A DNA stretch of 64,000 bases from Mesorhizobium loti R88b (GTDB taxonomy: Bacteria; Pseudomonadota; Alphaproteobacteria; Rhizobiales; Rhizobiaceae). Each line of letters starts with the position of its first letter. Within the stretch, counting starts at the first letter, position 1. Shown here one piece after another: positions 8,708 to 17,172 of the stretch. The notes under the pieces are model-generated. The model ran no database searches. It was not told the DNA's origin and saw only the letters and a program-made list of their open reading frames with translations. The position numbers and the translations under genes are program-made. The stretch is from NCBI RefSeq assembly GCF_013170845.1, contig NZ_CP033367.1, positions 3,473,001 through 3,537,000 of the forward strand, in the 5' to 3' direction.

Positions 8708-9622
8708 ATGATGCAGGCAGGTATTTTCACGGGCTATTTCCCGTACGGCCTCGAAGAGACGGCAAATAAGATCCGCGGGCTCGGTTTCAACACGGTGCAG
8801 CTTGACCTGCATTTTCGGGATGTCGACCTGTCGGCCGGCCATATCACCAAGGACAAGGCGAAGAAGGTGCGCGACGTCTTCCGCGACCACAATCTGCCGG
8901 TCTGCTGCGTGTCGGGCTACACCAACATCATCCATCCCGACAAAGCGGAGCGCGACAAGCGCGTCGGCTACCTCAAGGAGATCATCCGCAACGCCCGCCA
9001 TTTCGGCTCGCCTTACGTGATCTCGGAGACCGGGACCTACAACACCGAATCCGACTGGGTGCATCACCCCAAGAACAAGACCGAGGAAGGGTTCGAGGAA
9101 TGCCGCAAGGTGATCGCCGACCTCGCGCAGACGGCGTACGACCATGGCGCGGTCTTCCTGCTCGAAACCTATGTCAACAACGTCGTCGGCTCCGTCGAGG
9201 AGACGGTGAAGATGTTCGCGCAGGTCGACCATCCCGGCCTTGGCCTGCTGATGGATCCGACCAACTATTTCGAGACCCACAACATAGACCGCATGGACCG
9301 GATCCTGAACCAGGTGTTCGACACGCTGACCGACAAGATCAAGATAGCCCACGCCAAGGACGTCAAGCGTTCGGGCGACGACAAGTCGGAGAAGCATGCC
9401 GATATCGGTGACGCCGATGCGATGGAAAGCCACACCTTCCGCGGCGTTGGCGAGATCGAACTGCCGGCGCCGGGCCTTGGCTCGCTGAACTACGATCTCT
9501 ACCTCAAGCGGCTGGCGGAAAAGCATCCGAATATCCCGGTCATCATCGAGCATCTGTCGGAAGACGACGTGCCGCGCGCCAAAAAATTCCTCGACGGCAA
9601 ATTCCGCGCCAACGGGCTTTGA
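8708..9622 (+). CDS. Sugar phosphate isomerase/epimerase, xylose isomerase-like TIM barrel
   Basis: 304 residues from the ATG at 8708, with GGGAGG about nine bases upstream. The AP-endonuclease-2 / xylose isomerase-like TIM barrel shows the expected metal-ligand strands: Glu in FLLETYVNN, Asp in LLMDPTNYF, His in IKIAHAKDV and Glu in VIIEHLSED. Relatives include IolE/IolH-like and tagatose/psicose epimerase-like proteins. Together with the preceding MocA-type dehydrogenase it resembles inositol or keto-sugar pathways. The assignment is to the fold family only. Confidence 0.85.
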   Translation: MMQAGIFTGYFPYGLEETANKIRGLGFNTVQLDLHFRDVDLSAGHITKDKAKKVRDVFRDHNLPVCCVSGYTNIIHPDKAERDKRVGYLKEIIRNARHFGSPYVISETGTYNTESDWVHHPKNKTEEGFEECRKVIADLAQTAYDHGAVFLLETYVNNVVGSVEETVKMFAQVDHPGLGLLMDPTNYFETHNIDRMDRILNQVFDTLTDKIKIAHAKDVKRSGDDKSEKHADIGDADAMESHTFRGVGEIELPAPGLGSLNYDLYLKRLAEKHPNIPVIIEHLSEDDVPRAKKFLDGKFRANGL

Positions 9623-9675
9623 GACGCACGCGGCGCAGCGAGGAACGACAGCAAAATGAAGGACGCCGTCGTCGC

Positions 9676-10851
9676 ATGGTAGAGCTTTACGGCAAGACGC
9701 TGTCGCGTCGGCAAGTGGCCGAGCGGTCCGGCATGCTGTCGCAATTCGCCGGCGTGCGGCTGATGACGCTTGGCGACGGCGTCGAGCGCGGCATCCGCAT
9801 GCTGGAGTTCCGCACCGGCTCGGGCCTGCGCTTCACCGCGCTGGTCGACCGGGCGCTTGATATCTCGGACTGTGACTTCAAGGGCCAGGCGATCGGCTGG
9901 CATTCGCCGAGCGGCTTTCGCCATCCCGGCCTGCACGACTATGAGGGGGAGAGCGGGCTCGCCTGGGCGCGCTCCTTCTCCGGCCTGCTCGTTACCTGCG
10001 GGCTGGATCACATATTGGGCCGGGAGGAGGTGCCGGCCGAGACCTACAATTATCCGGGCAAGAAAGCCGTCACCCATTCGCTGCACGGTCGCGTCGGCAC
10101 GATCCCTGCGCGGCTGACCGGCTATGGCGAGCGCTGGGAGGGTGACCGCTGCGTGCTGTGGGCCGAAGGTGTCGTTCAGCAGTCGGCGGTGTTCGGCGAG
10201 GATCTGCATCTCATCCGTCGCATCGAGGCCGATGTCGGCGGCAACGAGATCCGGCTTTCCGACCGTGTCGTCAATCACGGCTTCAACCGCACGCCGCATA
10301 TGTATTTCTACCACATCAATGTCAGCCATCCCTTGCTCGACGCGGGCTCGCGCTATCTGGCGCCGATCCGCGATGTGGTCTGGGCAGGCCATGCCGGCGA
10401 GCGCTATGAGGCGCAGAAGGTCGGCTACCGCACGGCGCCGGAACCGCAAATGCAATTCAGCGAGCAGGTCTGGCAGCACGAAATGGGCGCCGACGGGAAG
10501 GGCGAGGTGCCGGTGGCTGTCGTCAACGACCGGCTTGGCCTCGGCTTCGAAGTGGTGACGCGCAAGGACCAATTGCCTTGCGCCTATCAATGGCAAAACT
10601 TCCAGGCCGGGCAGTATGCGCTGGGCATCGAGCCTTCGACCCATCATGTGCTCGGCGATCTTGCCGCGCGTGAACGCGGCGAGATGATCTGGCTGGAGCA
10701 TGGCGAAAGCCGGGCCTACGATTCGGTGTTTCGCGTCCTCGATGGCGTCGGGGAGATTGCGGCGGCGGAAGGCAGGATCTGCGCGATCGCCAGGCAGCCG
10801 CAGCAGGATTATCCCAGGCCGTCGGGAAATTTTCTGGGATTGGGGGCATGA
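9676..10851 (+). CDS. DUF4432 family protein, aldose-1-epimerase-like fold
   Basis: 391 residues from the ATG at 9676; an upstream in-frame ATG at 9619 overlaps the previous stop but adds a basic, non-conserved leader. The sequence is DUF4432-like: LHGRVGTIPARLTGYGERW, a His-rich central strand (FNRTPHMYFYHINVSHPLL) and HVLGDLAARERGEMIWLEHGE near the end. The fold is related to galactose mutarotase, and several family members sit in sugar-catabolic operons. It may handle anomer or epimer conversion of the transported sugar; no function is proven for the family as far as I know. Confidence 0.82.
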   Translation: MVELYGKTLSRRQVAERSGMLSQFAGVRLMTLGDGVERGIRMLEFRTGSGLRFTALVDRALDISDCDFKGQAIGWHSPSGFRHPGLHDYEGESGLAWARSFSGLLVTCGLDHILGREEVPAETYNYPGKKAVTHSLHGRVGTIPARLTGYGERWEGDRCVLWAEGVVQQSAVFGEDLHLIRRIEADVGGNEIRLSDRVVNHGFNRTPHMYFYHINVSHPLLDAGSRYLAPIRDVVWAGHAGERYEAQKVGYRTAPEPQMQFSEQVWQHEMGADGKGEVPVAVVNDRLGLGFEVVTRKDQLPCAYQWQNFQAGQYALGIEPSTHHVLGDLAARERGEMIWLEHGESRAYDSVFRVLDGVGEIAAAEGRICAIARQPQQDYPRPSGNFLGLGA

Positions 10852-10900
10852 TGCGACAGGAATGCTCCGGCTGGCGGGCCGGAAACCGGAGGTCGGTGTG

Positions 10901-11983
10901 ATGGGCAACAAGCGCGACTATAGCCTGGTCGGCGAAAGCACGCGGGCCGCGATCGAGACCGGCCTGGCGTCGGCCGAGTGGTACCACACCGACGTGCCGC
11001 GCAAGGCGATGAAGGAATTGATGCAGCGCTCGGACGGCCCGGCGATCCGCGACACCATCATCTGGATCGCCGCGATCCTGGGTTCCGCCGCCGGCATCGT
11101 CTGGTTCTGGGGCACGTGGTGGGTGGTGCCGTTCCTGTTCGTCTATGGTGTGCTCTACGGCTCGTCGAGCGACTCGCGCTGGCACGAATGCGGTCACGGC
11201 GCGGCGTTCCGCACGCGCTGGATGAACGATGTCGTCTACCACATCGCCTCCTTCATGCTGATGCGCAATCCCGTGCAATGGCGCTGGAGCCATGCCCGCC
11301 ACCACACCGACACCATCATCGTCGGCCGCGACGCGGAGATCGCCGTCATGCGTCCGCCGGACCTGTTGAAGGCGGGACTGGCCTTCACCGGCATTCTCGA
11401 CTTTCGCTATTCGCTGCCGACGCTGGTGCGCCAGGCCTTTGGCACGCTGTCGGACGACGAGAGGAGCTATATCCCCGAGATGGAGCAACACAAGGCCGTG
11501 GTCGCTGCCCGCTGGCACATTGCCGTGTACGTTGCGACGATCGCTTTCGCGATCGCGCTGGGGTCATGGATACCGCTGGTGCTGATCGGCCTGCCGCGCC
11601 TCTATGGCACCTGGCACATGGTGACGACAGGCCTGCTGCAGCATATCGGCCTCGCCGACAATGTGATCGACCACCGGCTCAACACCCGCACCGTCTACAT
11701 GAACCCGATCAGCCGGTTCATCTACTGGAACATGAATTATCACGTCGAGCACCACATGTTCCCGATGGTGCCGTACCACGCGCTGCCCAAGCTGCACGAA
11801 CTGATCAAGCACGATCTGCCCGAGCCGAACCCGTCAATGTGGCATGCCTATCGCGAGGTCTGGCCGGTCCTGCTCCGGCAGCTGAAATACGAGGATTATT
11901 ACCTCAAGCGCGAATTGCCGCCGACGGCGAGGCCCTATCGCGGCGAGTTCCACGAGGTCGACATGTCGGCTGCGGCCGAATAG
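10901..11983 (+). CDS. Fatty acid desaturase family membrane di-iron protein
   Basis: 360 residues. The three His boxes of integral-membrane desaturases/hydroxylases are present: HECGHG at 95-100, HARHH at 131-135 and HVEHH at 281-285. Membrane segments occur around 53-85 and 205-235. A GGAGGT ribosome-binding site precedes the ATG at 10901. It starts 49 bases after the DUF4432 gene and may be read from the same transcript, but its chemistry fits better with the unusual cluster that follows (PanB-like, ammonia-lyase-like and ornithine-cyclodeaminase-like genes). The substrate could be a lipid acyl chain or a small hydrophobic compound. Confidence 0.85.
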   Translation: MGNKRDYSLVGESTRAAIETGLASAEWYHTDVPRKAMKELMQRSDGPAIRDTIIWIAAILGSAAGIVWFWGTWWVVPFLFVYGVLYGSSSDSRWHECGHGAAFRTRWMNDVVYHIASFMLMRNPVQWRWSHARHHTDTIIVGRDAEIAVMRPPDLLKAGLAFTGILDFRYSLPTLVRQAFGTLSDDERSYIPEMEQHKAVVAARWHIAVYVATIAFAIALGSWIPLVLIGLPRLYGTWHMVTTGLLQHIGLADNVIDHRLNTRTVYMNPISRFIYWNMNYHVEHHMFPMVPYHALPKLHELIKHDLPEPNPSMWHAYREVWPVLLRQLKYEDYYLKRELPPTARPYRGEFHEVDMSAAAE

Positions 11984-12067
11984 CGGTGCCGTCAGCTATC
12001 CGGTCAGCCTCTCGGCCGGTAAAGTGATGACATCAACTGAACGCCTGCTGCCAAACAAGGATATCCG

Positions 12068-12868
12068 ATGAGCCGAAAGAGACCGACCGTCGCCGATTTG
12101 CGGGCGATGAAGGGCAAGCGCCAGCTGACCATGCTGCGTGTGCTCAACCTGGACGAGGCGGAGGCCGCCGAACGGGCAGGGGTCGACATCGTCTCGGTGC
12201 CGCCCGAGCTGGTGCTCAACCCGCAATACCGCGATGCGGCGCCCAGCCTTTTCACCATGCCGGGCGAGAATTTCTTCGAGGTCGGTACGGCGGATGATTT
12301 CGTCCGCTGGGCTTTCCGGCTCTACAAGGCAAGCGCCGATGCGGTCTATTGCAGCGCCGGCTATGCCACGATCAAGCGCATGGCCGACGACGCAATCCCG
12401 GTGATCGGCCATGTCGGGCTCATTCCTTCCCGCGCCACCTGGACCGGCGGCTTCAAGGCGGTCGGCAAGACCGCTGACACCGCCATGCAGATATTCGAGG
12501 CGGTGAAGCAACTGGAGGCGGCCGGCGCCATCGGTGCCGAGATCGAAGTTGTGCCGGTCGAGGTGGCCAAGGCGATCTCGGAGCGCACGCCGCTGATCAT
12601 GCTGTCGATGGGAGCGGGCACAGGCTGCGACGCGCAATATCTGTTCGCCGACGACATTCTTGGCCAGAACCGGGGCCACATGCCGCGCCACTCCAAGGTC
12701 TACCGCAATTTCGCCGCCGAATATGATCGGCTGCAGGCGGAGCGGGTGGCTGCATTCTCCGAATATGTCGGCGACGTCAACAGCGGCGCCTATCCCGAGG
12801 ACAGGCACATCGTGCACATGGACCCGGCCGAGCTACGCCTGTTCCTGGACAAGGTCGGCCGGAAGTAG
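12068..12868 (+). CDS. PanB-like protein (ketopantoate hydroxymethyltransferase superfamily), metal ligands lost
   Basis: 266 residues. Alignment by eye to E. coli PanB is clear in GHVGLIP (114-120), the following GGFKAVGK, IEVVPVEVAK (159-168) and the C-terminal GHMPRHSKVYRNF and VNSGAYPEDRH. The metal-binding segments are changed. PanB VGDSLG is SVPPEL (43-48), so the Asp is gone; VKIEGG is VYCSAG (93-98), so the Glu is Ser; and the ADLPF segment has no Asp equivalent. The catalytic Glu of LECVPVE is kept as Glu160. It is therefore unlikely to be a normal ketopantoate synthase. It ends convergently, overlapping the lyase-like gene by 36 bases. Confidence 0.8.
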   Translation: MSRKRPTVADLRAMKGKRQLTMLRVLNLDEAEAAERAGVDIVSVPPELVLNPQYRDAAPSLFTMPGENFFEVGTADDFVRWAFRLYKASADAVYCSAGYATIKRMADDAIPVIGHVGLIPSRATWTGGFKAVGKTADTAMQIFEAVKQLEAAGAIGAEIEVVPVEVAKAISERTPLIMLSMGAGTGCDAQYLFADDILGQNRGHMPRHSKVYRNFAAEYDRLQAERVAAFSEYVGDVNSGAYPEDRHIVHMDPAELRLFLDKVGRK

Positions 12869-14350
12869 ACCCGGCTGCCAATTGCCGCCGGCAAGCGCGG
12901 CGTGCAGCGCTTCGGCGTCTATGCCGAGCGGCCGATCCTCCTTTAGCGCTGGCACGAGCGCACGGATCGCCGCTTGGACAGCCGATGTGCGTGGCGCCAG
13001 CTTCAATCCTTCGCGCAGGTCGACCGCTTGCGCGGCCGCCATCAGTTCGAAGGCGATCAGCCGCCGCCACAGCGCGATCATCCCGGCGCATTTCGCAACG
13101 GCAAGGGGTGACTGGGTTGCGTGATCCTCGACGCCTTCCGAAACGGGCAGAAAGTCGAGCATCACCGGATTGGCCTTGTGGCGAATGCTGGCCAGGATCG
13201 ACGTCGCCGTCTTCTGCAGCGGCACGAAACCGGCCGACGCGCCACCGATGGGCGACAGATATTTCGGCAGGCCGTTGCGGCCCGAGCCGGTGAGCTGAAT
13301 GAAGCGGGCGACGCTCGCTGCGGCGCATTGGGCGATGGCCAGGCCAAGCGTCTCGAAGGCGAGCGAGAGCGATGCGGTGTGGAAATTGCCGGTCGACAGC
13401 ACCAGTTCGTCGTCGCCTAGCACCAGCGGGTTGTCGGCGGCGGCGTTGAGCTCGATCTCGACGGCACGTTTGGCCTGGCCGATCGCCTCGATCAGCACGC
13501 CATGGATCGACGGCATGCAGCGGATCGACAGCGGATCCTGTATCGTGGTCGGCACCGGCGCCTCGTCGCGAGCGAGCAGATCATGCAGAGCCTTGGCTGC
13601 CTCCTGTTGGCCGGCGGCCGGGCGCGCCATCTGCAGGCGCGGATCGAGGATGGTGCGGTTGGCGCCTAAGCCTTCCATGGTCAGCGCGCCGGCCTGCTGC
13701 TGCTGGGCCAGAGCGGACAACGCATCCGTCACCGCCAGCGCACCGCTGCCGGAGGAGACCGCCGAGGCATTGATCAGCGACAGCCCGTCCTTGGGCGCCA
13801 GGTTGATGGGGGCGAGGCGCCCCATCATAAGCGCCTTGGCCGCCGGCATGCGCCTTCCCTGATAGTCGGCTTCGCCTTCGCCGATCAGCAGGCGGGCAAG
13901 CGCCGTCATCAGCACGAGGTCGCCGGCGCCGATCGAGCCGAGCGACGGCATCACCGGATGAACGCCTGCATTGAGCGCATCGACCAGAGCGATGAAGACG
14001 GCGGGCGACAGGCCGGAGCCGCCGGCGGACAGCATCGCCAAGCGGGCGAGCATGGTGGCCCGCACGATTTCGACCGGCAAGGCTTCGCCGACCGCGCCGC
14101 TGCGGCCCTCAAGCAACTGGCGTTGGAAGGCGCTGGCGTCGCCTTCCACGGAGGTGCCGAGATTGGCGCCTAGCGCGGTGTTCAGGCCGTAGATCTGCTG
14201 GCCGGAGGCGGCGGCTTGGTCGAGCACCTTTCGCGCCTTTTCCAGCCTGCCGATGATTTCTGGCCCGATCTCCACCTTGCGCGCTTCGCGGGCGACGCTG
14301 GCGACATCACCGACACTGACGCCGGCTCCGGTGAGGACGAGCGCGCTCAT
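12833..14350 (-). CDS. HAL/PAL-family ammonia-lyase homologue lacking the MIO-forming serine
   Basis: 505 residues, the usual histidine ammonia-lyase length. It has the family's Tyr loop (QIYGLNTALG, Tyr54), IQDPLSIRCMPSIHG, ELNAAADNPLV, TGNFH and the late EGVEDHATQ. The cofactor triad, GASGDL in normal enzymes, reads GSIGAGDL at 138-145: the Ser is deleted while flanks align without other gaps, so the autocatalytic MIO cofactor cannot form in the normal way. The base run at 13922-13930 supports the reading directly. The gene overlaps the upstream ornithine-cyclodeaminase-like gene (ATGA) and is second in that two-gene operon. It may be an inactive partner or a lyase with different chemistry. 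Confidence 0.85.
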   Translation of the reverse strand: MSALVLTGAGVSVGDVASVAREARKVEIGPEIIGRLEKARKVLDQAAASGQQIYGLNTALGANLGTSVEGDASAFQRQLLEGRSGAVGEALPVEIVRATMLARLAMLSAGGSGLSPAVFIALVDALNAGVHPVMPSLGSIGAGDLVLMTALARLLIGEGEADYQGRRMPAAKALMMGRLAPINLAPKDGLSLINASAVSSGSGALAVTDALSALAQQQQAGALTMEGLGANRTILDPRLQMARPAAGQQEAAKALHDLLARDEAPVPTTIQDPLSIRCMPSIHGVLIEAIGQAKRAVEIELNAAADNPLVLGDDELVLSTGNFHTASLSLAFETLGLAIAQCAAASVARFIQLTGSGRNGLPKYLSPIGGASAGFVPLQKTATSILASIRHKANPVMLDFLPVSEGVEDHATQSPLAVAKCAGMIALWRRLIAFELMAAAQAVDLREGLKLAPRTSAVQAAIRALVPALKEDRPLGIDAEALHAALAGGNWQPGLLPADLVQEQA

Positions 14351-15348
14351 GCGAAACGCAGCCTCTGGCCGATGCCGTTTTCTCCGGCCTTGGCGAGCAT
14401 CGCCTTGCCCAGTGCAATGTCGGAGAGTGACAGCCCGCGATGCCAGAACAGGATGGTTTCGTCGTCGCTTTCACGCCCGGACTTGAGGCCGGCGGCGATC
14501 TGGCCAAGCTCGGCATGCAGCGTCTTTTCGGAGAGCCTTCCGGTCTCGACATGGGCGCGCAGCGAGCCGAACTTGCCGCCCTTGCACTGGCCCCAGTCGT
14601 CGACGACCATCTTCTGCATGATGTCGGTCAGCGACAGCTCCACCGCGCTCATCGTGCCGTAGGGCACGACCAGCGCACCGGGCTTGATCCATTCGGTCTT
14701 GAGCAGCGGTTGCGGCTCCGGCAGCCGCGAGGCCTCGACGACGATGTCGGCACCCCTGACGCAGCTCTCCCAGTCGGCGACCGCCGTGACTTTCTTGCCG
14801 AGATCGGCGGAGAGCTTGGCGGCAAAACCGTCGCGGCTTTCCGGGCGGCGCGAATGGACGCGGACCTCATCGAAATCGAAGAGATGGTCGAGCAGCCGCA
14901 CATTCCAGTAGGCGGTGCCGCGCGCGCCGATATGGGCAAGCACCTTGGAATTCCTGCGCGCCAGATGCTTGGCGCCGATGGCGGTTACGGCGCCGGTGCG
15001 CATGTCGGTGATGACGGTGGCATCGAGGATGGCGCGCGGCGTGCCGGTGCGTGGATCGAACAAATTGAGGATGCCGAATTCGGAGGGCAGGCCGTGCAGA
15101 TAGTTGTCGACATAGTCGCCGACGATTTTCACGCCTGCCGTGTCGAGCGGCGCCACATAGCCGCGCAAGACATTGAAATGGCCGTGGAAGGAAGGGTCCG
15201 GTTCCAGGTGGACACGCGGCTCGATCACCGTCTGGCCCTTGCCCTGGGCGACAAGGCCAGCTTCGACGGCGGCAATGATTTCACCATCGGTCATGGCAAG
15301 CGCTTCGATGTCGAGGGCATTGAGATAGTCGATATAGATGGGCTTCAT
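14347..15348 (-). CDS. Ornithine cyclodeaminase / mu-crystallin family NAD(P) enzyme
   Basis: 333 residues from the ATG at 15348. The family signature is visible as YVAPLDTAGVKIVGDY and ATVITDMRTGAVTAIGAKHL, followed by a Rossmann loop IGARGTAYWN in place of the usual GAGxQA. The C-terminal part has VVEASRLPEP and WIKPGALVVPYG. Family members deaminate ornithine to proline, dehydrogenate alanine or reduce ketimines. It heads an operon with the lyase-like gene and is divergent from the DHA2 exporter at 15470. The exact substrate is not inferable. Confidence 0.85.
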   Translation of the reverse strand: MKPIYIDYLNALDIEALAMTDGEIIAAVEAGLVAQGKGQTVIEPRVHLEPDPSFHGHFNVLRGYVAPLDTAGVKIVGDYVDNYLHGLPSEFGILNLFDPRTGTPRAILDATVITDMRTGAVTAIGAKHLARRNSKVLAHIGARGTAYWNVRLLDHLFDFDEVRVHSRRPESRDGFAAKLSADLGKKVTAVADWESCVRGADIVVEASRLPEPQPLLKTEWIKPGALVVPYGTMSAVELSLTDIMQKMVVDDWGQCKGGKFGSLRAHVETGRLSEKTLHAELGQIAAGLKSGRESDDETILFWHRGLSLSDIALGKAMLAKAGENGIGQRLRFA

Positions 15349-15469
15349 TTTACGCGCGCACTTTCCTCGGTCGCCCCGTCCCTCCCATAGCAGGCCACGA
15401 CGCGACACGAAAGTTTGTTGCGCTGTGTCTGGACGCGGCCGGCCATATACTGTTCAAACCGGTTCCGTC

Positions 15470-16903
15470 ATGACTGCCATTCCCGAGACTGAAGCCTTAC
15501 CCGAAACGGCCACCAATGCGCGGCGCGTGGCGCTGATCGTCGCCATCGCCTTCTTCATGCAGCTGCTGGATTCGACCATCATCTCGACCTCGCTGCCGCA
15601 GATGGGCGCCTCCTTCGGCGTGCCGGCGGTGGCGATGAGCATCGGCATCACCGTCTATATGCTGACCATGGCGGTGTTCGTGCCGCTGTCTGGCTGGCTC
15701 GCCGACCGTTTTGGCGCGCGCAACATCTTCCTGCTGGCGATTGTCCTGTTCACGCTGGCTTCGCTCGCCTGCGGTTTCTCGCAAAATCTGACGCAGTTCG
15801 TCGTTGCCCGCATCGTGCAGGGGCTGGGCAGTGCGCTGATGACGCCGGTCGGGCGCATTCTCGTGCTGCGCAACGCTTCGAAATCCGAGCTGCTCAACGC
15901 CACCGCGCTCATCACCTGGCCGGCGCTGTTCGCGCCGGTGATCGGGCCGGTGCTTGGCGGCTTCATCACCACCTATTTGTCCTGGCACTGGAATTTCTTC
16001 ATCAACATACCGCTTGGGCTGATCGGGCTGGCGCTTGTCGCGCGCTTCATTCCGGGCGATCGCGAGCCCGATCCCAAGCCTCTCGACTGGCCGGGCTTTT
16101 TCCTGACATCGACTGGGCTGGCCTTGCTGCTCTACGGGCTCGAGCGTATCGCGCATCCGGAGGACGGTGCGTTGCCGACCGTGCTGTTGATCGTTGCCGG
16201 TATCATCGTCTCCTGGCTGGCTGTGCGGCATCTTAGGCGCGCGCCGCATCCGCTGCTCGATCTCTCTTCGTTCAAGGTGCTGACCTTCGCCATCTCGACG
16301 CTCGCTGCCGGCACCATCTTCCGGGTGGCGATCAATGCCACGCCGTTCCTGCTGCCGCTTTTGTTCCAGGTCGGCTTCGGCCTGTCACCCGTCGATGCCG
16401 GCCTGATGATCCTGGCCTATTTCCTGGGCAATCTCGGCATGAAGACGGTGACGACGCCAACGCTGCGGCGTTTCGGTTTCCGCTCGGTGATGGTGGTCAA
16501 CGGTATCATCGCCTCGGCCTCGATCATGGCTTGCGGGGCGATCTCGCCGCAGACGCCGCAGGCGCTGGTGGTGGCGCTGATGCTGATCGCCGGCCTGTCG
16601 CGCTCGATGCAGTTCACGGCGCTCAACACGCTGGCCTTCGCTGATATCGACGCGGCGCAGCGCAGTTCGGCGGCGACGCTGTCGTCCATGCTGCAGCAGG
16701 TGGCGATGCTGTTCGGCGTCGCTGTGGCGGCGGCGATCCTCAACCTGTCGCAGATCGCGAGAGCGAAGCCGGCCCTCGACCTCGTCGATTTTCGAATCGC
16801 CTTCCTGGTGATCGGTGCCGTCGGGCTGGTGGCGGCGCTCCGTTTTCTGGTGTTGCCGCCCGCCGCCGGGGCAGAGGTTTCCGGCCATGCGCCGGGGAAC
16901 TGA
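15470..16903 (+). CDS. DHA2 (EmrB/QacA) family MFS exporter, 14-TMS type
   Basis: 477 residues from the ATG at 15470. The first helix carries the DHA2 mark FFMQLLDSTIISTSLP, followed by WLADRFGARN (motif A) and ARIVQGLGSALMTPVGR. The hydrophobicity fits about 14 transmembrane helices. Substrates of the family are drugs or small toxic metabolites pumped out with protons. It is divergent from the cyclodeaminase gene, with about 120 bases shared between them, so it may export the product of the 10901-15348 gene set or act independently. Confidence 0.88.
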   Translation: MTAIPETEALPETATNARRVALIVAIAFFMQLLDSTIISTSLPQMGASFGVPAVAMSIGITVYMLTMAVFVPLSGWLADRFGARNIFLLAIVLFTLASLACGFSQNLTQFVVARIVQGLGSALMTPVGRILVLRNASKSELLNATALITWPALFAPVIGPVLGGFITTYLSWHWNFFINIPLGLIGLALVARFIPGDREPDPKPLDWPGFFLTSTGLALLLYGLERIAHPEDGALPTVLLIVAGIIVSWLAVRHLRRAPHPLLDLSSFKVLTFAISTLAAGTIFRVAINATPFLLPLLFQVGFGLSPVDAGLMILAYFLGNLGMKTVTTPTLRRFGFRSVMVVNGIIASASIMACGAISPQTPQALVVALMLIAGLSRSMQFTALNTLAFADIDAAQRSSAATLSSMLQQVAMLFGVAVAAAILNLSQIARAKPALDLVDFRIAFLVIGAVGLVAALRFLVLPPAAGAEVSGHAPGN

Positions 16904-17100
16904 AATCGAATTTCTGCGGCCTTGGCGGAGATAAATTCCGCCTCATCCTTTCGCCTTGATGCAGCCCTTTCGCGAAACGCGGTGACCGCGCAATCGATTG
17001 CCAAAAATGTAGCAGTTTCCGCGCATTGCGCCAGCTTCGGCAATCGATGCGTCCACTCGGTGAATATCGACAGGAAGCGTCTTTCTGAACGCGGATTCAG

Positions 17101-17129
17101 TTGACGAACCGACGCTGAGCCGCTTAGCT
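17101..17129 (+). promoter_or_regulatory. Probable sigma-70 promoter of ribose-type ABC operon
   Basis: TTGACG at 17101-17106 and TTAGCT at 17124-17129 are separated by 17 bases, and a LacI-type palindrome lies 11 bases downstream where it would block elongation or open-complex formation. The same hexamers with the same spacing occur at 40286-40314. Confidence 0.55.
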
Positions 17130-17139
17130 CTGCTTTCGG

Positions 17140-17157
17140 GATGGCAGCGCTGCCATC
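17140..17157. promoter_or_regulatory. LacI-type operator palindrome upstream of ABC operon
   Basis: GATGGCAGCGCTGCCATC is an 18-base perfect palindrome with the central CG/GC step typical of LacI-family operators. It lies 15 bases before the permease ATG at 17173. Its inner 16 bases differ from the palindrome at 48067-48082 only at one symmetric pair of positions. Confidence 0.75.
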
Positions 17158-17172
17158 GGGGCAAATGCAGAC

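Noticed and set aside
12004..12067. Possible pantothenate-type or other riboswitch before the PanB-like gene.
   Set aside because: The 84-base gap shows no conserved aptamer features; only a weak ribosome-binding site is visible.
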